64,000 nucleotides of DNA, taken from the NCBI GenBank assembly GCA_023375675.1, contig JALQBC010000021.1, positions 620,001 to 684,000 on the forward strand, written 5' to 3'. This document shows, in pieces, positions 44,056-54,111 of this stretch. The translations under genes and the position numbers were made by a program. Origin of the DNA: Cytospora piceicola. Lineage: Eukaryota > Ascomycota > Sordariomycetes > Diaporthales > Cytosporaceae. Every line of letters begins with the position of its first letter. Within the stretch, counting starts at the first letter, position 1. Below the pieces are notes generated by a model, which ran no database searches, had not been told where the DNA came from, and worked only from the letters and a program-made list of their open reading frames with translations.

Positions 44056-45063
44056 TTACTTGGTGAGCCAGCCAAGATAATCGGCCACGATCAACGTCAC
44101 CATGGCATGCGGCGCAATGCGCACATAGTACGTGCCAAATCCACGGTAGAACCGCAGCAGGCCCTCCTGTCTCGCCACCTTGGCAAAGCAGTCCGCCATG
44201 CTCTTGTACGGCAGCTTCCCGTCGGGGCCCTTGGACTGCTTCTGCAGCCGCGTCTTGACGAAGTCGAACGGCAGCGAGAAGAAGGACGCGAAGAACCCGG
44301 CGATGCCGCTTGCCGTCAGCGTCTGCGTACGCGTCGACCATTCCGTGCGCGTCTTCAGCTGAGACTTGGCCTCACTGAAGAAGGCCAGCTGTCCGAAGTT
44401 GAGGGCCATCGCCCTGACGACCGTCGGTGTTGCTCCCGCCCACAGGGCGCCCACGCCTTCGCTCTTCGCGATCCTGGCTAGGGCGTCGATGACGGACTTG
44501 TAGTTCTTGCGCTGGTCCACGGGTCTCAGACCGTCGCTCTGCATTCGGATAAGGGCGAGGTCTGCAGGGTTACCGATCATAGCAGCAAGACCACCGGCTG
44601 TCAGGCCTGCTGTTGCGCGCTCGGCGAAGCCGATCTGCTGACCCTTTGCCTTTGCCCTGGTTGTCAGCTGGCCCATGAATGTGTCGAAGAAGCCAAGCCG
44701 GGCAGTGGTATACACGGCCTGTCGGAGGAGACCGGCTGACAGGCCGGTGTACAGATCGAGGACTTTTCCTTTGGCAATGATCTCGCGGGTTACGGAAAGA
44801 GGCGTTGCTTTCGGGCCGGTGGCCACACCTTCGCCCGCCAGCTGGATCCGCACCTTGACCATGTCGACAGGCTGGATTACCGACGTCGCTACCATCCCAC
44901 TCAAACCTCCGTTGACAAAAGGCAACGCGGCTCTTATGTATGGCGTATGCAGGAAGTCGTTGGCAACAGCGGCACCCTCGCTCTGGGCATTCCTCGCTGA
45001 GCCCATGACCTCGGAGGTCTTGGACCTAGCTGCCTCAGCGGCCTGCTTGATAGTGTTGGACAT
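44056..45063 (-). CDS. Mitochondrial 2-oxoglutarate/malate carrier
   Basis: Intronless 335-aa mitochondrial carrier, an inner-membrane exchanger of 2-oxoglutarate and malate (SLC25A11 type) serving the malate-aspartate shuttle. Three repeats carry QPVDMVKVRIQLAGE, NPADLALIRMQSDG and LPFDFVKTRLQKQS. The second motif lacks the usual Lys and reads P-A-D-L-A-L-I-R, a hallmark of this subfamily (PAEVALIRM in mammals), which favours this assignment over other dicarboxylate carriers. An extra N-terminal segment of about 45 residues, rich in Ala, Ser, Glu and Lys, precedes the first helix. The lack of introns contrasts with the seven-exon ODC gene in the same window. Confidence 0.92.
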   Translation of the reverse strand: MSNTIKQAAEAARSKTSEVMGSARNAQSEGAAVANDFLHTPYIRAALPFVNGGLSGMVATSVIQPVDMVKVRIQLAGEGVATGPKATPLSVTREIIAKGKVLDLYTGLSAGLLRQAVYTTARLGFFDTFMGQLTTRAKAKGQQIGFAERATAGLTAGGLAAMIGNPADLALIRMQSDGLRPVDQRKNYKSVIDALARIAKSEGVGALWAGATPTVVRAMALNFGQLAFFSEAKSQLKTRTEWSTRTQTLTASGIAGFFASFFSLPFDFVKTRLQKQSKGPDGKLPYKSMADCFAKVARQEGLLRFYRGFGTYYVRIAPHAMVTLIVADYLGWLTK

Positions 45064-46690
45064 GATGAGTGTGAGCGTGGTTTGAGTAACTTGATCTATT
45101 CTGTTCCAGATTAAGGGAGATCTCGGAATCTAGGATTCGGCTGTCGATTCTGCCTTAGGAAGGGAAGGGAGGGTCCAGAGTGGAAGGTATATGACGAAGC
45201 TGTACTAGGTCAGAACATCAGCTCTCTAGACATGGGACGTGTTTCACGCGGCGAAATGATCTTGGGGTTGATAGATCGGTGCTTTGACAGGCTCGGAAAA
45301 GCCCCGAGAGACCTTGAAAGTATCCGACGACGGTTGCCGCTTCCTCGACCAAAAGGCAAACTTCTCGGGGAGCGACGAGTTACTTGCAATCCATCAGTCT
45401 GAACCACTTGGGCATAGACTGGTGCCGTTGCTAGTTACTATAGACATCGGTCCAGTGCCATGACTATCACAACTAATGGCATAATCTTTCAGCCCATGGG
45501 GTTGTCCACAAACTAATCTCCGCCGGTCATGAACCGTCCATCAGCTGATGTGAACATGCGGCTGATATTGGGTACGCGATTGACAGGAGGCTGAAGCGGT
45601 TCAACCCTCGGCCATCGGGAAGAACAGGAGGTATATGGCTCGAATCATGTTGGGGGGACGCTGGGTAAGTTCTGGGTTGAGCAGCAGCTCACTAAAGCTG
45701 AATACCCTGACTTGCGCAAGTGGTTTGGCTTGGTGTGCAAGCAGTGAGCAGATGCATAGGAAGGTTTCCCAGCTATCCGGATCGTGGTGTGGATAAGCAC
45801 GTTTCAACCAACGGGAATCGACGTCCACCACACGGGAGCCGATCGAGGCCAGGAGCCACTCCAGTCGTGGAGACTTACGAATAATCCCGATGTTTTTCCT
45901 CCTTCAGCCCTTATCTTCTGTTCTCTATTGTTCCCCGATCGGATCCCAATGATCGCATCAACAAGCTTTGGTCCGCGTCGAGCTGTTAGAGCTAGACTTG
46001 CTCGCGATATTCACAGGAAGACTCTTAGTGGGGCTTGCGATTGCTGAAGTTTCCTTGTCACTTAGAACTGGGCGTTGACAATTTAATAAAGCTGGGGGAT
46101 GGTAAACCAGTTCCGGGGGGAAGGGGATCTGTGACAATCAAGATTCTCTGCGACAAGAGAGGAAAACAGTCGAATAATGGTTCTCGATATGGAGGAAGAA
46201 GATCGAGTGAGGGGAGAATGTGAAGCTGATGAGGGTCGGCAACAACGACTAATTAAAGGCGAGTTGGAGTCAAACAGGAACACCGAGGCACAACTAATCT
46301 TGGCCCGTAGCTCGTTCCAAAGGGGAAGCATTGTTCTACGAGCTACCCAAGTAGCCTGCGACCTAATCGACAACGACCATACAATCCGGCCGCTCCTCTT
46401 CTGTCGTTGGAGGTGCCCGCATGTTGACGACCTTGTTGCAAGATCCTCTAAGCTCCCGAGGTTGCTTCCAACGCAACGCGGTACTTGTGCGGGGGCTCAT
46501 CGAGTATATGGGCAGCATCGACAGCTACTACCGAGTTACCTAGACAAGCAATTACTGTTGGGGATTCGGGGGAGGGGAAGTGAGGCAGAGACACGACGTC
46601 GTGGTCATCAGCTGGTAGTCTGCAGAGTCGATATGACCGGAAAAGTACGCAAGCTTGACAGTGTCACCTGGTCTCCGTCAAACTACACTA

Positions 46691-46714
46691 CCCAAGTACC
46701 TACTTAGTAGGTAG
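46691..46714. repeat. TACCTA/TAGGTA repeat
   Basis: Inverted arrangement of AAGTACCTACTTAG and TAGGTAGG units in non-coding DNA, same family as 14252. Confidence 0.6.
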
Positions 46715-47127
46715 GCAGCTAAGCTTATGCGACCAAGGGCTTCTGTTACATGTAACAGACTTTCAAGGTTCCCAAGGTCGAGGCCATGGCTGCAGACCGT
46801 TTGTGTGGTCGGCCGCTTCGAGTTTTGTCTGTCTGACCAGGGATTGGGGCGGATCAAAACCTCAAAATAGCTCGAGCAAATCATCTGCGGCCGACTACCC
46901 AGATCATTTCCTGTTGAGTGCTTCCTTTTAGTCCCCAGTTCCTGTTTCACTCAACCATATCTCCCACCATCGAACTCGTTCGTTATGTCATGTTCAATAA
47001 CTTGGATCTTAGCACTTGAGTAGTCGCTTTCGAGCGAATGGATTCCCGGCAATGTGAATCATGTTGATAGAAACGAGGAATATGCCACACTTGGCATTTG
47101 CGGGGTACTAGGAACAAAACATGTAAC

Positions 47128-47175
47128 ATACCTAGGTACTTAGATACCTACTTAAGTACCTAGGTAGGTAGCCAG
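47128..47175. repeat. TACCTAGGTA palindromic repeat cluster
   Basis: Run of TACCTA and TAGGTA units, including CCTAGGTACTTAG. The 28 nt at 47143-47170 are identical to 63813-63840 at the other end of the window. Confidence 0.8.
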
Positions 47176-47895
47176 GTAGCCTTGTACAGGCAGACATGTG
47201 GCATATCCCATCCCATCATCAAAATGCTGGGGACTGACCCACGCTTCCCGTCCGAAAATCCGGGGAAACCTTGGAAGGGCTCGGCATGTCGTCTTACCGC
47301 TGGGCCGGACTGGAGCGATCGATCCACCAGTTTAGCAGCTCCCTACACATTACTGTGTAGATGCTATGTTGTGTTGCCGCGTTATCACCGAATCACTTCC
47401 CAGCTGCATTCAAGAGGGCATCGTCGTTGTCGGACCAGAGGAAGGACCACCATGGTCTATTGAAAAGTGCCCGCGCATTGGGCGACCATGCCAATCGCAT
47501 CAACGTCATGGCTATCAGCAACAACGTAAATGATGACGTCGAGGGACGTTTTCGGCGGCGCTGTTCTGTGTTGGACAGACTGCCATAAGAAGGCAAGTTT
47601 GGAGAGAAGTCACGCGATTGCCCACAGACCAAACACAAGACACAGCCAAGAAGAGAACAGGGGAAGACTGGTACAGCAATAATCGGCGAAAATCCAGAAC
47701 TCCCCCAAGCTAACAAAGATATGGCAGGTCCTGACCCTGGTGGTCACCCTTACGAGGACCTTGGGAATAGTTGTTGATCAACAAGTTTGAAACTACCCGT
47801 TGGAATGAACAATCAATTTCGCTCATGACTCAAATCAATAGTGCCCTAGCATTCTCATTACCCATGTCAAAGACGCCAGGCTATAGTCACTAATT

Positions 47896-48482
47896 ATGTC
47901 TAGTAAGGGACGTAGCATTGGTGGTTGGTCATGCTCCCTCAACGCTCCGCTGACGGCGAACCGTTTTGTCCCAAATACTTTTGTCCAAAAAGTGATGCAT
48001 GAACAGCCTCTCGATGTTGAACAATCCGATTATTGCTGGTCCGAGCTGGAGATAGGTAAAGCTTGCTGCCTTCAACCTACCGTTGCTTCTCCTAGCTCTT
48101 CCCTTGTTTTCTTCCTTTTTTTTCTTCTTCTTTTTGATCAGGTGTGGGTTACTGGGTCGTACTTTCAAGACGGCGAAGGACTCTCGGCTTCATAGTTAAA
48201 AGTCCCCAGCATATTCATTCGGCGCATGTATGTTGTAAGGGCATGATGCTCTCTCAGCTACCTGCCCGTGCTCGTCAGCCTACCGACCCACATGAGCAGC
48301 TATCGGGGCGGAGGTTCTGGCGGTCTCCGCACGGTTCTCCCATGGCGTATGTAAAGTCAAAGACCGATAAGTTTTTGGATAAAAGACAACCTTGGAAACT
48401 TGGGCGGTTCCCCATGTCGAAATCAAAACACGACAAATCGGCTGGAGGAGCACTAGGACTACCCGGACTGGGAGCGGAATGA
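47896..48482 (+). CDS. Candidate spliced orphan gene
   Basis: Exons 47896-48055 and 48142-48482 give a 166-aa frame. The intron (86 nt) has donor GGTAAAG and a very strong acceptor: about 30 pyrimidines ending in TTTTTGATCAG. Splicing joins the frames exactly and opens 113 further codons; unspliced, the frame stops at 48195. The predicted protein has two Cys (CCKG) and a basic C-terminal half (RRRRTLGF, KSKTDKFLDKRQPWKLGR) with a Gly-rich end. I recognise no family, signal peptide or membrane segment. It could be a lineage-specific gene or a non-coding transcript whose splice site I see. Confidence 0.3.
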
Positions 48483-48795
48483 CCATGTGCTTTCCGCAGG
48501 TAATCCTAACATTGCTTGGGTCTTTGACGCCGACCGATTTGATAGATAGACAAGATATATGACGGAGTGAAGGCGCCATTGGAACATTTCCTTCATACTA
48601 ATAGTCCTGCTCTTATTGGAGGTATACGTAAGTCTCCCGACAGGATAAAGTCTCTCTCCTGGTATCTCTTCCGCAAGTCCCTTGCTGTAATGCACCCCTT
48701 GCTCCACCCCATGGCTACCTCCTCCCGCCCATGACACTGACGCGAGACTCGGCCTTCTTCAAATCCAGATTATCAGGATGCGCGGTAGCAGAGCC
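48483..48795. other. Intergenic, 3' side of CDC31
   Basis: Short spacer downstream of CDC31 (-); nothing seen. Confidence 0.4.
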
Positions 48796-49424
48796 CTACT
48801 TCTGCTTCCTCGTCATCATGATCTTCGTAAATTCGTCGACGTTCACGCCCCCCTTGCCCTCGCTGTCGAACTCCTTAATCATCGACTGCAGCTCCTGCTC
48901 CTCCATGCTCTGCCCGATCTCGCGCATCGTCCTCCGCAGGTCGTCCAGGGTGATTATCCCCTTCCCGTCCACGTCGAACAGCTTGAAGGCGCGGTGGCAC
49001 TCCTCCACCGGGTCCCGGTTGTACATGAGCGAGCCCGCGATGCCCTGCCAGATGGGCAGCGTGAACTCGCGCCACACGGGCGTGCACTCGCGCTTCGGGT
49101 CCCAGTCGATCGGCTGGATGCCGTATTTCACAAGGTAGGGGTAGGTTTCGGATTTGGGGAGCTCGAAGCCCAGCGCGCGCAGGCAGAACCGAAGCTCGTG
49201 GTAGTCTAGGCGGCCGTCCTTGTTCACGTCGAAGACGGAGAACTGGGAGACTGGTGTCAGCTGTTTCTCTTGTAGGCGCGCCGCAGGTGACAGGCAGGTT
49301 GGAGGAGTTCAAAGCATACCACGTCGTTTATCTGGTCTCTTTGTCGCTCGTCTAGCTTCGCAAAGTCGTCTCTTGAAGGTGCGCCATGGGCAGGGAGGTT
49401 GTTAATATTCCTTGAGGACATCAT
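48796..49424 (-). CDS. cdc31: Centrin CDC31 (EF-hand, spindle pole body)
   Basis: Minus-strand exons 49424-49320 and 49242-48796; 183 aa. Centrin acts in spindle pole body duplication and in the TREX-2 mRNA export and Sac3 complexes. EF-hand 1 is complete (FDVNKDGRLDYHEL, made whole by splicing), followed by RALGFELPKSE, close to yeast Cdc31. The second EF-hand is lost: its place is taken by a longer Trp/Pro-rich segment (GIQPIDWDPKRE...VWREFTLPIWQGI) before YNRDPVEE. EF-hands 3 (FDVDGKGIITLDDL) and 4 (FDSEGKGGVNVDEF) show loop residues, though EF4 has substitutions. Two Met codons open the frame (49424 or 49421). Confidence 0.85.
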
Positions 49425-50300
49425 CTTGAAAGCGGTTCTTTGGATTTATTTGGCCAAGTACTGCGGGAGCGCAAGGCGAAAGCAGGTAGGTAAAGGCTAG
49501 GTAGGGTAGGGAAATGCCGATTGGTATAGCTTCGAGTAGGTCGGTCGCCTACAGGTTTTCGAGCTGAGCGCAAACAATCGTCGTTGAAATGAAAGTCGTG
49601 GGAGCCGGAGCGAGATCTCAAAGATGCGACGATAAGCCAAAAAGCGATCGAGTCGTAGGTATCCTGAATGCGATCATCCTCTGCCTGCGCGTACGGCGCT
49701 GCAGACTCGAAACGGCTGAACAGAAGAATGGGGTCCAGTATCCTTTGTTTTCAAAAGCCCCCCCGGGAGTGGTCAAGGGTAAGCTTATTGGAGGCTTGCC
49801 GCTTGCTTCCGTGTTGAGTACCTGGGTAGGTGTTGTTTCTCAGGAGATCCCGTCCTATAACTCGATGCCAGGGATTCACTCAATGGTCACCCACGGTTGC
49901 GACAAGGTGGATCACCGTTGACTTTTGGGCACCTGGGGGCAGCTAGCAACACCGCGCGACGCGACTGTTTCCCTGACGCGCCCTGGTTTTCGCGGACAAG
50001 GGGGCCCTCAGTACCTGCCCCGCCAAGGATTTAAGTGCTCGCAGCTTCTACAGGCGTACTGTGTAGTGTGCAGTGGCAGGCCTACCTAGTAGCGAGTCAT
50101 ATCTGCTAACTCCTTATGGTAGTTGCACCAGGCTGGTGCGAGGAATAGATAGTGGACTATCCGATAAAGAGTTCATGGTATGGAGGATCATCAAAATTTT
50201 GGCTGGTACGAGGAGCCTTGAACCTCGGAGAGCTACAGTCGCATAGTCGACCATTGAACAGTACAAACAGCAAAGCCCAACTGGCCAAAGGCACAACACG
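49425..50300. promoter_or_regulatory. Divergent promoter region, CDC31 / BUD22
   Basis: Contains a TAGGTA-rich stretch near 49485-49510 and GC-rich DNA near 49950-50010. No gene is seen. Confidence 0.5.
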
Positions 50301-51814
50301 ATGGTCAAAAGAAAGCGTAATGATCTGGAGGAGAAGTTGGAGCTTCACCACACGGCGCTCTTCCGCGCGCTGAAGGTTGCCAAAGGTTTCGAGCGCCAGC
50401 GCATGGCAAAGCGCCAACGCGATCCTCACTCCAATCGAGAGAAAAAGGCCAGAATAGAGAAGGAGGTTGAAGTGTTGAAGGTAGGCCACATCATCGGACT
50501 CAGACCCTGCATAGTCATATATTGTCCAGATGTCTTGTTCAATGGGTGTCGCTCTAAAACTGACCCAACTTTTTGTCCTAGTCTATCGACCTCCACTCTG
50601 TCGCAAACGCCCACCTCTGTTCCTCGCTGTTGAAGATCAAAGCAGTTGCCGAATCGCCTAGACTACCAGATGAAGTCAAGAACGGAGTACCGAAACCTGA
50701 GATTACGGAAGCGGAGCGAGCAGCCCTACACAATGTCACAAGCGGACTCTACAACCAGCCTAAAGTCAGGGAGACCTTGGAGAAAGCCATTGCCGACATC
50801 TGTTACGCACTCCATGTACCTGTGCCTGAGAAGAAGGGCAGGACGAGAAAGGGAGACAAGAAGGATGAGCCGGTCACAAGGAAAGATCCTGAAGAACAGC
50901 CTGCGGACAGGCCTGCGCGGTCTGCATCTGCGCTTGTTTTAGAGAAGAAGGAGGTCAAGGCCAAGCCTGACGTTTCCGACGATGAGGCAGGTGAGAGTTC
51001 AGACGAGGATGAAACCGAATGGAACGGTCTATCAGAAGGCGAGGAGGATGAGAAAGAGGTGGAACACGCTATCTCGCGCTTCAGCGACAGACTTGGGAGC
51101 TCTGACGATGAGGAATCCGTTAAGGGTGGCAAGGACAACACTGCCAAAGCAGAGCTCGATCCAATGGAGATTACAGACGAGTCGGCATCCGAGCAGTCAG
51201 ATGGAGACGTTTCTCTTGGCGACTCCGAATCTGACGAGGACGAGTCGGATGATGAGGGTTCAGATGATGATGAAACAGACGTTTCGGCAGAAGAAGATTC
51301 GGGCTCGGATTCAGACTCAGATGTCTCTGCCATCGCTCGTCCGGCCAAGGCCTCAAAGAACAAGGCGGATAGGGGGTTCCTTCCCAGCCTGATGGGAGGT
51401 TATATCTCTGGCTCCGAGTCTGAGGCATCTGATATCGACGTAGCACCGGCAGCGCGGAAAAACAGAAGAGGCCAGCGAGCTCGACAGGCAATTTGGGAAA
51501 AGAAGTTCAAGGAACAGGCAAAGCACCTGTCCCAAGAGAAAACTAGCCGTGATGACGGATGGGACCTCAAGCGCGGAGCTGTGGATGGGAGCGCAAGGAC
51601 GCCATGGAAGACGGGCATCAAAACACCCTTTGAGAGGAGATCGGGAGGACAACGTGATGAACAATCGGCCTATGCTGCTGAACCGCAGGTACCAAAGGTG
51701 CCACGGAAGAAGGACAACGAGGGCCCGCTGCATCCTAGTTGGGAGGCGAGGAAGAAGGCCAAGGAGGCACAAGAGACGGCCACCTACTCGGGTAAGAAGA
51801 TTACTTTTGATTAA
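50301..51814 (+). CDS. bud22: BUD22-family ribosome biogenesis protein
   Basis: Exons 50301-50480 and 50582-51814; 470 aa. Bud22 is a nucleolar factor for 18S rRNA processing and 40S subunit assembly (SRFBP1 in animals). The N-terminus is a basic helical region (MVKRKRNDLEEKLELHHTAL, HSNREKKARIEKEVEVLKSI across the intron). The middle is strongly acidic, with Asp/Glu/Ser runs from about 115 to 250. The C-terminus carries the family signature PLHPSWEARKKAKE followed by GKKITFD at the very end. An AATAAA sits at 51815-51820, directly after the stop codon, and may be part of the poly(A) signal. It is divergent from CDC31. Confidence 0.9.
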
Positions 51815-52304
51815 AATAAATACCCAGACTTGCGGAAGGGCGTGTATATTCAAGCCACTATCAAAGCCAGGCGAGATGATCACCCAGAGTTGTCATCGAA
51901 CGAGATTGTACAAATGGTGTGGAACAATCACCAAACCGCGTAGTGAAGTAGTCTGGACTACGTACTGTGTAGTTGGCATGTATTGAACCGTTAAGCAGAT
52001 GCAGTCTCAAGATAAGATCCGTTTGCCTGCAGAAGAACGGATAGTCGGAACCTCATAAGGTCGTAATTACGACATCGGGGACATTGACATTATTAAGCGG
52101 CGGGTCCGTATCGTCTCCTGGTTAGGTATATAGAGACCAATTCACGACTATTCATTGTCAACACATACATATGTGAGCGGAATAGACTTACGTTACAAGA
52201 AACTTGAAGATTTTTGCCTTTTCTTTGCTGTTCACTTCACAGTTGTAGTATTTCCCGAATCGGACCACGCCCATACGTCACATCAGCCCAAGGAACTGGA
52301 AAAC
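51815..52304. promoter_or_regulatory. Spacer upstream of the SDR gene
   Basis: BUD22 3' UTR and SDR promoter; no gene seen. Confidence 0.45.
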
Positions 52305-53424
52305 ATGGCTTCTACCAAAGTAACCATCAACACGGCAGACCTCTTCTCTGTGAAGGGGATGGTGGCCCTGGTATGTGACGTACTTCATGATACACCGACC
52401 CCCCCCCCTCTACGATGATGTTTTAAGGTTGTGAGATATTCCGATAATTCACTCGGTGTACCCCGACCAATCCGACATTCCGGTCCTCCTTCATTACTAT
52501 CCTTAACCACGTGCTGACATGGAGTCCGATAATATAAGATCACTGGCGGAGGAACAGGTATTGGCCTCATGATGGCCCAGGCTCTAGCCGACGCAGGCGC
52601 CTCCAAGGTGTACATTGTCGGCCGCCGGCTTGAGGTGCTCGAGGCTGCGGCCAAGTCCATCAACAAGCCCGATGTGGTGGTCCCACTCACCGGCGACGTG
52701 ACATCTCAGACCTCCCTTGCGTCCCTCGTCTCGGAGGTCGAGAAGACCTCAGGCTACCTCAACCTCCTCATCTGCAATTCCGGAGTTTCTGGTCCGCAGG
52801 TGGCCCATCCTGCCCCTGGAACCTCCATCCAGGAATGGCGGGAGAAGAATCTTGCTGTCCCGATGGAGGAATACGGAAAGGTCTTCAATGTCAACGCGAC
52901 TGCGGTATGGTATACCGCAATGTCTTTCTTGGAACTGCTGGACAAGGGAAACAAGCAAGGCAACCTGGGGTGGCAGAGCCAGGTTGTGGTTACCAGCAGT
53001 ATCGCAGGTTTCAACCGCAAGGCTCCGGGCGGCTGGGCATATGCGCAGAGCAAGGCAGCAGTGACGCATTTGACGAAGCAGTTGGGGGTCGCATTGCCCA
53101 CCTGGGGAATACGGTAAATCTCTCGCCATCAAACTTTACTGGAGAATATCGGCTGACGGTGTTGGTTCTAGGGCAAATGGTTTGGCGCCTGGGCTGTTCC
53201 CCAGCGAGATGTCAGCCCCTCTCGTCGCGGCCTATGGAGGCGACTCCTCCGGGACTGGCTTGATTCCCCTGGAGACCAGCGTCGTACCACTCGGCAGGAC
53301 GGGTGATACACTTGATATGGCGGGTTCAATCCTCTACCTGGTGTCCAGAGCCGGCGCATACTGCAATGGCAATATCTTGGTGCTCGATGGTGGAAGACTG
53401 GGAACATTCCCTTCAGTGTATTGA
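52305..53424 (+). CDS. Short-chain dehydrogenase/reductase
   Basis: Exons 52305-52370, 52539-53113, 53172-53424; 297 aa. Classical SDR fold: the NAD(P)-binding TGGGTGIG (24-31) is restored by splicing intron 1, NSG (102-104) stands in the NAG position, the catalytic Ser is in VTSSIAGF (175/176), and Tyr190 and Lys194 form YAQSK. GRR after the second strand suggests NADP(H) preference. The C-terminus has NGLAPGLFPSEMS and ends CNGNILVLDGGRLG, typical of substrate-loop and cofactor-end regions. It resembles fungal SDRs annotated as RhlG/3-oxoacyl-ACP-reductase-like, but the substrate is unknown. No neighbouring biosynthetic genes point to a pathway. Confidence 0.88.
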
Positions 53425-54111
53425 GCATAGAGGCCAGACGAATTGGTGCGAGACCTCGAAAATACCATTGTAGAACAATTGATCCTTGGTGTTCTCTGGT
53501 CACCGTCGTCTGCTTGCTCGTGGTGACAAACATGCCCCAGCTGTGCCCCAGCTGTGTTGATGTGTGTAATATGTTTTGCCATCTGTAGTTGTTCAAATGT
53601 GGTAGACGACCACTCAGCGTATGAAGAACAATACAATTCTTCCAGAATGCCGGATGGGCTATCACCGGCCCGGAGCATATATTGTTGGTAATCTTGAACA
53701 ATGCACCTCGGCAGAAGACTTTGCAAGCCTACGAAGGGTGCAGACATGGGTATACGCATTGGTATACACGACACTTGATTATACAATGGATCAAGCTACC
53801 TAGGTACTATTATTTCGATCTTGGCGGATATTGTTTCATAGTCAACATATATCATCGAGTCTTATTACTCAAGCGATTCATTGAGTGACTCGAGAGCCTC
53901 CAGTGCTGTAAGTGCTGATGGTGAAGTCCTTATCGATAAGCCTTCATGTTGGACCCCCTGCATTGACCCCACGCTGACGCCGCGGCGCATTACCTCCCAG
54001 CTCTCTCAAGCTTCCGCCCAATTACCCACGCACGCCTGGATTCGAGGATTCGAGTTCCTCAACGCCTCAGTTTAAACGAGGCATCACCATGCCACCTGGC
54101 GATTCGGTATA
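53425..54111. promoter_or_regulatory. Spacer upstream of PAN2
   Basis: Contains a CTACCTAGGTACT repeat at 53797-53809. No gene is seen; should hold the SDR 3' UTR and PAN2 promoter. Confidence 0.45.
53797..53809. repeat. Short TACCTAGGTA palindrome
   Basis: One CTACCTAGGTACT unit in non-coding DNA, same family as 14252. Confidence 0.5.

Larger units (their letters stand above)
45064..47895. other. Gene-poor gap
   Basis: About 2.8 kb with no recognisable gene. It contains TACCTA/TAGGTA repeats at 46691-46714 and 47128-47175. The frame at 46177-46707 (+) runs into the first repeat and looks like chance. Confidence 0.45.

Noticed and set aside
46177..46707. 176-codon plus-strand frame in the gap
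   Set aside because: No family features, and its end runs into the TACCTA repeat; no splice signals or neighbours support it.
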